Assembly (NCBI GenBank): GCA_030248135.1
Contig: JASANC010002855.1
Span: 16,001-80,000 of the forward strand
DNA from: Theristus sp. LFF4_11
Taxonomy: Eukaryota; Nematoda; Chromadorea; Monhysterida; Xyalidae
Direction: 5' to 3'
Length of the DNA stretch: 64,000 bases
Shown: positions 49,192 to 61,011 of the stretch, piece after piece
How the letters are laid out: each line of letters opens with the position of its first letter
How positions within the stretch are numbered: the stretch's first letter is position 1
Program-made: the position numbers and the translations under genes
The notes under the pieces: model-generated
What the model was told of the DNA's origin: nothing
The model's database searches: none
Seen by the model: only the letters and a program-made list of their open reading frames with translations

Positions 49192-50830
49192 CGGACAACT
49201 CAGGTTTTTCATTTTTCGTTTTTTAAGCCAATTTCGTCTATGCTATTCGATATGCGATTCGCCCGAAATCGTCACGATTCAGTACCTAGAATTGCTCACA
49301 TAAGAAAACTAACCCAAAAGCCGTGATCAGTGCATTTAATTACCATGGAAAACACCGTTTTCTTGTTTTTCATTTCTGGACCGATTTCGCTAAAGTCCAC
49401 GGCCGATTCACCCGAAATCGTCACAATTCGGTATATAGAGTTGCTCACATAAAAAAACTAACCCAAAATCCGTGATCAGTGCATTGAATTACCCTGGAAA
49501 ACACCCTTTTCTTGTTTTTCGTTCCTGGACCAATTTCGCCAACTTCCACGGCCGATTCGCCCGAAATCGTCACGATTCAGGTTCTAAAGTTGCTCACATA
49601 AAAAAACTAACCCAAAATCCGTGATCAGTGCATTGAATTACCCTGGAAAACAGCCTTTTCTTGTTTTTCGTTTCTGGACCGATTTCGCCAAATTCCACGG
49701 CCGATTCGCCCGAAATCGTCACGATTCAGCGTCTAGAGTTGCTCACGTAAGAAAACTAACCCAAAATTCGTGATCAGCGCATTGAATTACCCTGGAAAAC
49801 ACCCTTTTCTTGTTTTTGGTTCCTGGACCTATTTCGCCAATTTCCACGGCCGATTCGCACGAAATCGTCACGATTCAGCGTCTAGAGTTGCTCACGTAAG
49901 AAAACTAACCCAAAATTTGTGATCAGCGCATTGAATTACCCTGGAAAACACCCTTTTCTTGTTTTTGGTTCCTGGACCTATTTCGCCAATTTCCACGGCC
50001 GATTCGCCCGAAATCGTCACGATTCAGCGTCTAGAATTGCTCACGTAAGAAAACTAACCCAAAATTCGTGATCAGCGCATTGAATTACCCTGGAAAACAG
50101 CCTTTTCTTGTTTTTTGTTTCTGGACCGATTTCGCCAACTTCCACGGCCGATTCGCCCGAAATCGTCACGATTCAGCATCTAGAGTTGCTCACGTAAGAA
50201 AACTAATCTAAAATTCGTGATCAGCGCATTGAATTGCCCTGGAAAACACCCTTTTCTTGTTTTTCGTTCCTAAACCGATTTCGCCAATTTCCACGGCCGA
50301 TTCGCCCGAAATCGTCACGATTCAGCATCTAGAGTTGCTCACGTAAGAAAACTAACCCAAAATCCGTGATCAGCGCATTGAATTACCCTGGAAAACACCT
50401 TTTTCTTGTTTTTCGTTTCTGGACCGATTTCGCCAATTTCCACGGCCGATTCGCCCGAAATCGTCACGATTCAGCATCTAAAGTTGCTCACGTAAGAAAA
50501 CTAACCCAAAATTCGTGATCAGCGCATTGAATTACCCTGGAAAACACCATTTTCTTGTTTTTCGTTTCTAGACCGATTTCGCCAATTTCCACGGCCGATT
50601 CGCCCGAAATCGTCACGATTCAGCATCTAAAGTTGCTCATGTAAGAAAACTAACCCAAAATCCGTGATCAGCGCATTGAATTACCCTGGAAAACACCCTT
50701 TTCTTGTTTTTCGTTTCTAGACCGATTTCGCCAATTTCCACGGCCGATTCGCTCGAAATCGTCACGATTTAGCTTCTAAAGTTGCTCACGTAAGAAAACT
50801 AACCCAAAATCCGTGATCAGCGCATTGAAT
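49192..50830. repeat. 149-bp tandem satellite, about 11 monomers
   Basis: The tract AAATCGTCACGATTCAG recurs with a spacing of exactly 149 bases through the array (GTCAC at 49271, 49420, 49569, 49718, 49867, 50016, 50165, 50314, 50463, 50612, 50761). So ten successive intervals show no net indel, while point differences occur. Each monomer contains GATTTCG and, about 27 bases on, CGAAATC, able to pair as a hairpin. The first monomer is partial. Confidence 0.97.
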
Positions 50831-50869
50831 TCCTACGGACTAGACCTTTTTCCTATTATTTTTCGCAGC

Positions 50870-51400
50870 TCAGACAAAATTTGTAAGAGTGAAAAGCTGA
50901 TACCCAGTCGAAATGCTACGAACTGTAAAAAATGCACAATTTTGACGAAAAAAATGCCCTGGCAAAAATTTTTTCACAATCTACGGATGAAACTACCCCA
51001 GGAAACATTTTTGTTCGACTGTGAAAGTGTCGCAGGTAAAAATTGAAAGGGCGCACACTTAAAACCAGGTGAAAACCCTGCGAACTTTTAAAAATGCCCA
51101 ATTTTTTACCCAAAACAAGGTCTGGGTAAAAAATTAATCTAATTTTCAAAATCTCCGGATGGAGTTACCCCAGGAAACATTTTTGTTCGACTGTGAAAGT
51201 GTCGCAGGTAAAAATTGAAAGGGCGCACACTTAAAACCAGGTGAAAACCCTGCGAACTTTTAAAAATGCCCAATTTTTACCCAAAAACAGGGTCTGGGTA
51301 AAAAATTAACTCAATTTTCAAAATCTCCGTATGGAATTACCCCAGGAAACATTTTTGTTCGACTGTGAAAGTGTCGCAGGTAAAAACTGAAAGGGCGCAC
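50870..51400. repeat. 172-bp tandem repeat, about 3 copies
   Basis: CCCCAGGAAACATTTTTGTT recurs at about 50998, 51170 and 51342, a 172-base period. The first unit is more diverged (GACGAAAAAAATGCCCTGGC instead of the later GGTCTGGGTAAAAAATTA). It immediately follows the 149-bp array and differs in sequence. Confidence 0.9.
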
Positions 51401-51887
51401 ACATGTTGATTACATACCAGAAAAAAAAAATAGAAAGAGAAAGAAGTAACACGATTTTCAGAATAGGTTTTTCGTGTCCAGAGCGTATGAAAAATCGTCC
51501 GATGAAAATTTTTTCGCGGCTCCAAGCACAACTTTGGGTGTTCGTTTCGTGTGCACAGAACCAAGTTTGTGGCTTATACTATGCTCGCTGCAGGGCAGCG
51601 AGAAAGTTTGAAAAACGCGCGCGAGGGGAAAACGGCTCATATAATGCGTGATGCGCTGTCCGCTCGCTGACGCTCGCTCGCGCATCCGCATGATAAAATG
51701 ATGGAAAAACAGCGGAGGCGGAGGGAAAATGAGAAGATTTTTAATCATATCGCCAGTTGGAGACAATCTTTTATCGCTATTGGCTTAGCAAGCAGTTTGT
51801 AATCTTGGTGTTTATGGTGCTTTGACCTGCCGGAATCACTTGTTGAACTGCGCACTAAACCGTTTTACGTGCGTCATTGCATTTCAT
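51401..51887. other. 5' flank of the FoxB gene
   Basis: No gene seen. Around 51650-51690 there is a CGCTCG-rich stretch (GCGCTGTCCGCTCGCTGACG) resembling part of the dispersed repeat at 12430 and 58445. The region is probably regulatory for the forkhead gene. Confidence 0.4.
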
Positions 51888-51931
51888 TATATAAAGGACT
51901 CAGCCCACTTGCAATTGTCATTGCAGCTCAG
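51888..51931 (+). promoter_or_regulatory. Candidate core promoter of the FoxB gene
   Basis: TATATAAAG at 51888-51896 is followed about 30 bases on by initiator-like TCATTG (51919) and TCAGTG (51929). The following sequence could be a 5' UTR exon spliced to the acceptor TTTGCAG at about 52573, just upstream of the start codon at 52626. Confidence 0.5.
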
Positions 51932-52625
51932 TGAAGACTGAAAATTCGAAGAAGTTTGGTTCAGTGAGTGAACAACGCATAAAGTTTGCAGTGTTTCACT
52001 TGCAATCTGTTTCGACGTTCCTACAGTGTATCATGTTTGCCTTGGAGTCAATATAGACGTTTTGAACCTACTTTGTTGCACAGTCGAAAAACAGAACGGA
52101 AAACCCTACACTTTAAACGGAACGCTATTCTATTGTTCTACGGTATCCATCCAAAAGTGTAATTAGCAGTAGCCATGTCACGGTAACATCAGTGAAATGC
52201 AACAGAAACTCGGTTAAATCAACAATTTGAGACGATACACAGTTATCGTTTCTAGCACATGGTGTACTGATTGGCTGCAGAGTGTCTCGACTCCGCCCCA
52301 CTTCTGCTGTTCTGTGTCTCACACGGCGCGCACACCTCATTTGATTGGTGCTGCAAGCATAATAGTGCACCTTCCATTCAATAATGTTTGTGCAAGTTTC
52401 TTAACCGTTGATGCGCTTTTTTGGTTCATGTTGCGAAAGTGTCAAACACATCGTTATAACTGGCAAGGCAAGCAGCACATATTTTACTGTAACTTGATCC
52501 ATTCAATGTCAATTTTATGTTTTCATAACTCTTCATACAGTGTTATACGCAACATTTGCGTGTTTCTTCTTTGCAGCTGAACTTTTCGTGAGAGAAATTA
52601 CAAGGAGAAGCCGCATTCGCTAACA

Positions 52626-54240
52626 ATGCCTCGCCCCGGTAAGCACAGTTACAGCGAGGAGAAGCCACCGTACTCTTACATTGCGCTAACTTACATGGCC
52701 ATCCAGGCGTCCGAGCAGAAAATGCTTCCACTCAGCGACATCTACGCGTTCATAATGGACAAGTATCCGTATTACCGAAAGAACGTCGCACGCTGGCAGA
52801 ACTCGCTGCGGCACAATCTGTCCTTCAACGATTGCTTTGTCAAGGTACACGTACTTTATGTGCTGCGTATCATCAACATCACTTTTTTGAGTGGTATTGT
52901 TGACAAAAAATACATAAGCCCACACGCTGATTGGCAGCATCAAAAAAACAAATAAGACTTTTCAGCTGAGGCAGAGTCGTGGCCTTGAACATCAAGTACT
53001 GCAGTGTTATGCTTAATGCCCGCTTGTACACGAAGTTCCTTGCTAACCCGAATCGTTGATTTGCAGGTGCCGCGACCAGCGAACCGCCCTGGCAAAGGTT
53101 CCTTCTGGGCTCTGCATCCAGACGCGGCAACAATGTTCGAGAACGGCAGTTGTCTGCGACGTCGTAAGCGCTTTAAGGTTGGTGTTGGGCGTTTTTTTTA
53201 AAAATTGCATCCTTGAATTCACCGACATTTTTTATGTAGTTAGCAGAAAAAAACTAAAAAAACTAGACCTCGAATTGCGACCACGTTCAACGTCACCTCA
53301 GGCACTGCGCGACGCGCTGCGAATGTCGTTCGACTGCGCCATGACCGACCACAGCACGAGCAGCGACGTCGAGGGACAAGAGCAGCTCGAACGAGCGACC
53401 TCCATGGTGGAGCAGAATCGACCGCCGAAGCCGATCGGCAACACTCGCCGTCGATCGACGCCGAATCAACTGGACAGCAGCAGCCAGGACGACGACGACA
53501 CGCAACAGCAGCAGCAACTGGCGCACGAGACAAACGTGACCGCCACGAGTCCGTCGTTGATGCCGACCAGTCAAGCGGGTCACAGGCGCAACAACGCACA
53601 CAGCAAGTTGCTCTCGCCGCAGTTGTCCGTGCCGTCGTTGCACGCGCATGCGCAGACGCTCTGGCCGGCGCCGCTGCTGCTGCGGCCGCCAGTCGCCGAC
53701 GGGCACGCACCACACCGAAACGGCCAGCGATTCGCGCCGTTCGTCAGCACGTCGTGCGCCGGTCTGCCGCCAATGAATCCGTTGAACTTTGCGCAACTGT
53801 GTCACCAGTTTGCGTTGCAGTTGCACTCGAGTCAACCGTCGCACGCGCAGCAGCAGCAGATGTTGATCAACCGCCTGCGCGTTGATTCGAACGTCAACAG
53901 TGAACAGCAACAACGCTTCAACGAGCTGCTGGTGCCGCCGCCGTCGCTGTCGCTGGCGTCGCTGTTGGTTCCTGCCAGCCAGAACAGCGGCCGCCGCCAA
54001 GCACCAGCGCACTCGAACGACTGCGCTCGACCGAACAGCTTCATGCCGCCGATGCTCAGCGAAAACGAACGCGACAAGAACTCCTCGGACTCGTCCTCGT
54101 CCACGAACGACTCGTCGCCGATGTCGATGAAGTCACCGTTGTGCGACAACGTGCCCGTGCAACAGCAACAGCAACACCAGCAGCAGGACAATGGCCGCAG
54201 GCGTAGCAGTCAGTTCAGTGTCGAGTCGCTGCTGACTTGA
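52626..54240 (+). CDS. foxB: Forkhead transcription factor, FoxB class (LIN-31-like), 3 exons
   Basis: A nuclear DNA-binding regulator. Exons 52626-52844, 53067-53181 and 53240-54240 give 444 residues. The start [20 protein letters not shown] is the FoxB-type N-terminus, directly followed by the forkhead domain (residues about 12-110) with recognition helix [16 protein letters not shown] and wing [15 protein letters not shown]. The exon 2 donor at 53181 is chosen because it keeps the conserved FKV and joins in phase with the long open frame; AAG/GTTGGT at 53177 would shift frame. The C-terminal half is Ser/Gln/Pro-rich with [10 protein letters not shown] and QQQQQHQQQ tracts, and ends [11 protein letters not shown], a FoxA/B-like C-terminal motif. 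In nematodes LIN-31 acts in vulval fate under MAP kinase; several SP/TP sites occur here, but that regulation is an inference. Confidence 0.95.
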
Positions 54241-56534
54241 GCGTTCTGTACACCGTTCTGGGTTCTGTTTTTTTCAATTTATTGAGCAAGCATAACGGTG
54301 ATTTGGTAATCTCGCACTAATTGACACGTTGACTTAGTTGCAAAGGACAATCAAGAAACAGTATTGGCAACCCAATTGTGTTTATCCTATTTTTTCGCTA
54401 AATGTTCTTGCGGGATATGCTTGGAAAACTTTTGTTTCTTGGTTTATTTTTATTGTATTTTTTGGTCTTTTTCTACATGTTTGTACACTTTGTTCCTGAA
54501 CTTCAGTTTGTGCTTTTTTGCTTGCACAGATTCGGTTTTACTCATCATGTTTAGTCAATTGTTACGATTCGTGTTGTATACTTTCAGTGCTTCCCCTGCT
54601 TGCCACAATGACTATTGTGATTGACTGTATTTCTGAAATATCTCTCTTCAGCATATCAAAAAATTGATTCATAGGATTGTGGAAATTGAAACGATGTGAT
54701 CAGAAACAATTCTATTCCTCATTGTCTTGCGGTCTTTGTTTGTTTGCTTTTTTATCTTGCTTATCCTTGCTGCTGTAATAATTAAACTAAGACATATGTT
54801 ATCTGCGATATATTATATGTAAAGATATAACATATACATACAAAGACCCAAAATATACATACAGTAGTACACCCACCCACGTCCAGTTTGTTGATTTAAG
54901 CCACCATTTTTGAGCGACTTTTGACAATCTGCGGTTTCTCTTGATATTGTACGGTTTTTCAACGGAAAGCGGGTCGGTTGACACGTTCAGGAGTCAAGAA
55001 ATCGGGTAAATTTGAAAAGATGCAGCAATTCATATTTTAAAACACCGAAACCCGATTTTCGTTCGAAAAAAGCACGTGTGTTGTTGTTGACGACATCGAA
55101 AAAAGACATCCAGAGAGACTGACACATAGCTCTTCATATCAAACTGACACATATACATGTGTGAAGATGTGCTGACCATATGCGATCTGCAGCGTGTGTA
55201 TATGCTAGCGTTTTCATGGACGCTTCAAGAATATAGAAAGCGAAAATAAATAATTATTATGAACAAGCATGACAACAAACATGAAACATATCACAAAGGC
55301 AAATGAGCAATAAAAGCTTTTTCTTAGAGACTCGACTCATGTGATCTAAGGGTGACTTTGTGCGACCTCACGTTTTCAAAGATCAAGATCTCATGTCTGT
55401 GTGTGTGTATTTGATGTCTTCCTGTGTCGGACCATCCCAGGAACATGTATGTAAGCACATAATTATGCTGTACATAGCCACTACAATGTAGCTAGCTAGT
55501 TAGCACACATATATCTTGAAATTAACACATTGTAGGTACCGTTGTTGATTGTTTGTTGGCACATAATTTATTTGTATTATTGTTTACAGTGTGGCATCAT
55601 CCATCATAATTCTGGCTTTTCGTCTTGCATTATTCATTTACAATATACATGCACGATGTTTTTATTGCTTGTTCTGCTCTGCACCTTATTCGGTGTTGTT
55701 TCATGTGTTGTTTTCTCATATGTTTTTTCTTACATTGTTCCAATTTGTTGCCATGATGAGTGGTTTATGGTTCTTTTTTTTAATCGCTAGTGAAACATGT
55801 CTACCATTGTACGTATGTATGCACATGATCATTGCATTGAAAGACGGATCAAGTGCACGTGTGCCCAGCTAATAATTTGAACTTTGAAAATTAATGGGGC
55901 TGTTAACCACGCAAGTTCTACAATTTCGCTTGTGCGATTTGACTTGATTACATTTACTCACATGAATTTTTTATACAATCAAATTTATGAATATATGAAA
56001 TTTATGAATTAAGCTGAATATATGAACGATTCAAGGTACATGTACATATTGACAAGAGGTCAAAGCAGAAAGTTTTCACCTTTTTTGTTGGTATGTTGGA
56101 TGTCGAATGTTATGAGCACCTAATCAATTATGGTTCCATGCGCCAAATCAACACAGCACATAACAATCCATACATACTGTACATGTATGTAGCTAACACA
56201 TCATGTCAACATACACAGCAATATATTTATTAGTTTTTGACATTAGTGAATGCATCAGTGCAACATGTAAACATGCAAAACATACGCAAGAGAATCGAAG
56301 TATACTTTTCAACTATGAATCTTCATTGTATGAAATTCAATGGAGTCACTCCAATTCAATATCGCGTCTCTGTAGCTTGTCAAAAATGTCATTGCTTCAG
56401 ACATCTTTAATACATTTCAGGTTCGCATGTAAATATTTGTGATAACTAATCAACGGAAACATGCAATATCAACCCACAATGTCCCTGAGGAATTTTCCAG
56501 AATTTTCCACGGCAATTGGAGACACACGTACGTA

Positions 56535-57142
56535 CAGTGGTGAGCAAAAGTTTGGAAACCCCTGTGCGCCCGCTGCATATCGCACGTGTTGGATGGGTAA
56601 TTTTGCGTTATTGCTATGCACATAAGCAAATATTTTTGGTTTTTGGAACTGCTGCACACAAAAATAAAAGTAACACACGCCGTATTATTTTTTTACACAC
56701 CATAGTACGGTTGCCTTGAATGGCATACGAAACATCAGCGACAGATGATGTGAACATTATGATAACGTGTGTTTGGTTCATGCCTTTTCACTTCTTTCGT
56801 CACGTCACAAATACAGTATGGCAAGAATTCAGACGCCACTGGAGTCACTCCAGTTAGCAGTTTGCCAAAAACAGCCACCGGACTGCAATTCAATCACTTT
56901 CATTTCATTTCAGAAGCAATCGGTACGCAAAATAAAGCACACACAGTTTTAGCAGTGAGCAAATTGTCAGGTTATTGCAACGGCAAACGCAAAAATAAAT
57001 GAAAAGGCACTGTCATGTGTTTTGTTGTGTTCATAAAAAAACAAAGCTAGCATGTGTTGGGGACAGCCGCACTATAAAAGCACGCATATACCACCACACA
57101 CCCACGGGCGCATAGGGGTTTCCAAACTTTTGCTCGCCACTG
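56535..57142. mobile_element. Tc1/mariner-type non-autonomous element
   Basis: Flanked on the left by TA, with ends CAGTGGTGAGCAAAAGTTTG and inverted CAGTGGCGAGCAAAAGTTTG. It is 608 bp. The left half matches, in reverse, the element at 23483-23806; about 250 bases near 56780-57040 are unique to this copy. No transposase remains. Confidence 0.8.
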
Positions 57143-58444
57143 ATGTATAAGTGCATGCACATATGTATACATGAATGCTCACTGGAATGTTGTGCAATGT
57201 ACAGTATCTCTGCCCACATGATTGCTCTAGTTTTGGTTCGAATTCTATTCGGAAGTTTTTCCATAAAACATTAACTTCGCCGAGTGGGTGCACAAAATTA
57301 GGCGAACATTCGATCACTCAAAGATAAGCAGACTGCATAAAATGTGTGTTGTCCAAATCATTGAGTTCAAAGTCGAGCTTTTAATTCAAACAGTTTCTTT
57401 GCTTGACGGTTAATGAGTAACAGCAAGACAAGTAAGGTATCTAAATTTAGAAATCAAGATTTCTAAAAAATGATTTAAGACAGCCCATGCACACTGTATG
57501 TTACGTTTGTTTTCCATTTTATCTCATGTTTTTAAACGAAAATGATAACAATTTCAAAAAGCATAACCAAAGCCCCAAACACTTTTATAACAAAGTACAC
57601 ATTCAACTGCGTGTGCAAATTTGAAATGTGTAAATGTGGCTACGATTCTTTTGCACACCGGTATTTGAATTTCGAATGACAAAAAAATCGTTAAATAAAC
57701 GAGCGTGTTTTTCTTTTGGAAAGTCTAATAATAGGCGAAACCTGTTCAGAATTGTCGCTAAATTGTTGTTTGGCTTTTACGGTACATTTCACAAATTGAA
57801 GGACGGAATATAAATGACGACTTTTGACAGGGAAAACCGTAAATGAAAAACCGTGTTCATAACGGGATGGCTGAGGAAATCAAATTACGCATATCAGCGT
57901 TCATTGAAACACACAGATTTTAAACGTTGCAAAATGTTGTCACATGGATATTTTGCATGATCGTAATCATAAATTTTAAAAAAAGAAATGGATTTTGAAT
58001 AATTTAGTGGACAGCACAAAAAACAACAGAAGACATGTGCAATTCTGTTTTTTTTTACTGAAAAAAAACAATATTCAGGTGCGAGGTTGTTGGACTGTCA
58101 TGCATGGGTGTGTAAGTGCAAAACATTATACTGTATTTAATAATAAAAGTTCTTTTACAAAACTAAATATAACAAACTCTATACACCGTAAGAAAGAAAT
58201 CAACACTTGCTACTTGATTAGCATCTTCTCCACAAGTTTTCACATGCGTTGTGTGTGCAAAGTTTATGGTATCCCGCAGCGACTGCTAAGCAAACTCCGT
58301 TGGTCTTTGACGAAAAACTTTTTTTTCTTTGCTCCACATGAAATTTATTTACTGGAAAACCGTTTTTAGCCATTAAAACTGTGCATACAATCAGTGTTTA
58401 CAGTGTTTCGCGCTCACAGCATAACTGTGGATTATCTAGCTGTG

Positions 58445-58585
58445 TGTGGAAGAAAAAATTCTCAGCTCCTTTTTATGCTCACAGAGTGAAGCAAAGTTAT
58501 TATTTTGGAATTTTAGCGCGAACGACCAACGGTCCATATTATGCCGACATCCATTGTCCGCTTCGCTCGCGAATGGGCATATGAC
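58445..58585 (+). repeat. Dispersed repeat shared with 12430-12590
   Basis: Contains TTATTTTGGAATTTTAGCGC, CGAACGACCAA, CCATATTATGCCG and TGTCCGCTTCGCTCG, in the same order as at 12430-12590. Confidence 0.6.
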
Positions 58586-61011
58586 TATTTTTTTCAGTTT
58601 GTGGGTATTTCGGTACTGTGTTTTGTTGACTCTCGCAACAGGAGGGCGTTTGGTGTTTTTTCTTTTTGAAAACTTCTGAAAAACGATATCATGAACGGGA
58701 GTTTGATTTTATTACACTGTATGTTTGCTCATAGTTTTGATGATTATTGTGAAGTGTGCGTGTATGTTTTGATAACCACAGTTTGTTTATGTTTTTATTT
58801 GCGTTCTCTCGGCCTCTTGTGAGAATCTTTTGCGCAAAATCGCAGTTATTTCCATGATTTGAACTCAGCATGTGGTTTCGATCTGAAAACAAAAACTTTG
58901 CGCCGATGTTTTGATTGAACGATTAATGCGTGAACGTTTATTTACTTGAAAAATTAAAACGTTTTTGGCTTTGAACTTTTGCGAGAACGTTGTTCCAATA
59001 CAAAACTGCTTATTCAAAACTTCCAATACACATGATGTGTTTTATTAGCATGCATTTGTGTGTTTTGTTTATTTTTTTTGTTGTTTTTTCTTTGTTTAGA
59101 AAAGAGTCATTTTAAAGCAAAATAAAAACGCAAAATTTACCCCATGTACAGTTTTTGTATATGTATCTATACATACGTCAAAAACGTGAGCACTAGGCAT
59201 GATTCACAAAAACGTCACCAAAAGCCCGGCATGGTTTTAGTGCCATACATTTTCCGTTTTTTTCAATCCCCCAAAATACATGTGCCGACTGTATGCATTC
59301 GCAGAAACAGTGCAGTGAACGCATTTCAATATTTTGATTGCGTTAAAATGTCATTATTATTGTTTAAAAGTGAAATAACACCCTCATGCGCTAAAGACAA
59401 CCAGTGCACGGTGAAAAAAGTTTAAAATATTAACAATTGAAATTCGAAATAATTATTGAAGAAGATTCTCAGCACCATCATTCGAAAGCAATCCGACGCC
59501 CTGACTGGCCCTGGCTGTCGTTCAAAGTTCAGCTCGAAAAGCAGCGTCCCAATTTATCAAATAGCCCACTTTCATCCAAAACCGACCGTGTGGCACGTAT
59601 GTTTTTGTTGCCTTTACCAGAAACTAAACGTTCCTTTGAGACTTGTCGTCGTCGAAAACGAAGCGCCCCGCTGAGTGTGAAAAAACCAAAAAGGCATTTG
59701 ATTTGATAAAATAAACAGATTGTATAGAAAGAACATTATTTAATGAAATCAAGGTTGCATTTCTGAGAAATACGTTCGGCACGCGGGGCTAACTTTATTA
59801 TTTTTGAGAAGTACAAAAACAAAGATTTGAAAATTTTCATATGAGATTCTAGTATGAAAATTGTATACTTCAATGTGCACGCATTTTTGATATGAGTATC
59901 GCAAAAAAAACTACTGCCATTGACAAATTTTGTTTTTATGATGAAAACTGAAAACGTAAGTTGCGCAAAAACGAATGGGGAAAATCATATTCATTTTGAC
60001 CTCGTAGCAAACAATCACTGATATAAAAACACAAAAAAAATCGAATCTGCTGGCTAAAAAGTACCGCTGAAAAGGTTGCAAATTACAATTGTGCACGTGC
60101 TTTTATATTTCCCCAAAAAAGTACTGCGCTGCATGACAATTTTCGGATTTCAGTAAAAAAACGTTCATAAAACGTAATCAGTTTGGGAAACATGTTGCAC
60201 ATGGCCCTGGTGGTTTTATACTTTTTTCCATATTTCTGGTGCGACGTTTTCGTACATCAATGTTGATTTTCGGACATCAAATATGCCCATTTCAAAAATT
60301 ATTTGCCGTGATTGTTGTATATTTGCCAAAACCGCACCGATATGCGAAGACTTGTGCAATGTTTCTCAAGAATGGCGTAAAACCAATAAGCAATATCAGT
60401 GACCACCAGCATCCAATGCACGATTTATTAGCATAACAAAGCGTTCAAATGGAATGAGTCAGAATTTCAATTTCAAAGAAACGATAAAAACCTTCGGCAC
60501 ACCTCCCACAAACTTTGTTGCTTATTGTTATTCGTCAACCAACTTTTTTTGGCGTGGAAATGCTTTTGTTGTACTATTGACATACAGTTGTTAGTCGACA
60601 CTTGCATGTTACCTGTAAAGTTGGACAGGCAATAATACTGAGAGAGAACCAACCAAAACCATGAACATCCGTTTTGTGAATAGCAGTGAAAGATTTTTTT
60701 AAACTTTTTGTACCAGGCGTACGTTTTTAGCTCGTGTTTTAAGCGGTTTGAGGACTTCACTAGCAAACCCACCAGCAAGCAGTATTGAATCTGTGTTGAA
60801 TGCCAGTGTGTTTGTTTGTGGACGGTGCAGCGAGGCTTAGACTAGAAACCAAACATGCGTGCATAATCATCAAATGGGTTGTTGTTGCCACTGCTTTTCA
60901 AGCAAAGTTGACAAGCAAAGTACCGGTGAAATAGTCATTTGTGTTGATTCTCTTTCAGTGAAAATTACCAGAACCGAGAAACCATATAACCGGAAGAAAC
61001 CAAAAGACAGC

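Larger units (their letters stand above)
54241..61011. other. Long gene-free interval downstream of FoxB
   Basis: 6.7 kb of AT-rich sequence containing the FoxB 3' UTR, a Tc1-type element (56535-57142) and a dispersed repeat (58445-58585). Frames are short and motif-free. An AG acceptor at about 60958 (TCTTTCAG) precedes the MSP exon, so a 5' UTR exon of that gene may lie here. The interval could hold distal FoxB regulatory elements. Confidence 0.5.

Noticed and set aside
49192..50830. Regularly spaced repeats as a possible CRISPR array
   Set aside because: The whole 149-base unit is repeated with no unique spacers, in a eukaryotic genome; it is a tandem satellite.
53056..53239. Start of the long forkhead-gene frame at 53056 (MICRCRDQ...)
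   Set aside because: It runs through intron 2 in a frame different from the forkhead exon 2; the true upstream part comes from splicing at 53181/53240.
53240..54191. Minus-strand frames of 119-239 residues over the FoxB C-terminal exon
   Set aside because: Low-complexity shadows of a GC-rich, Gln/Ser-rich exon with a clear forkhead product on the plus strand.
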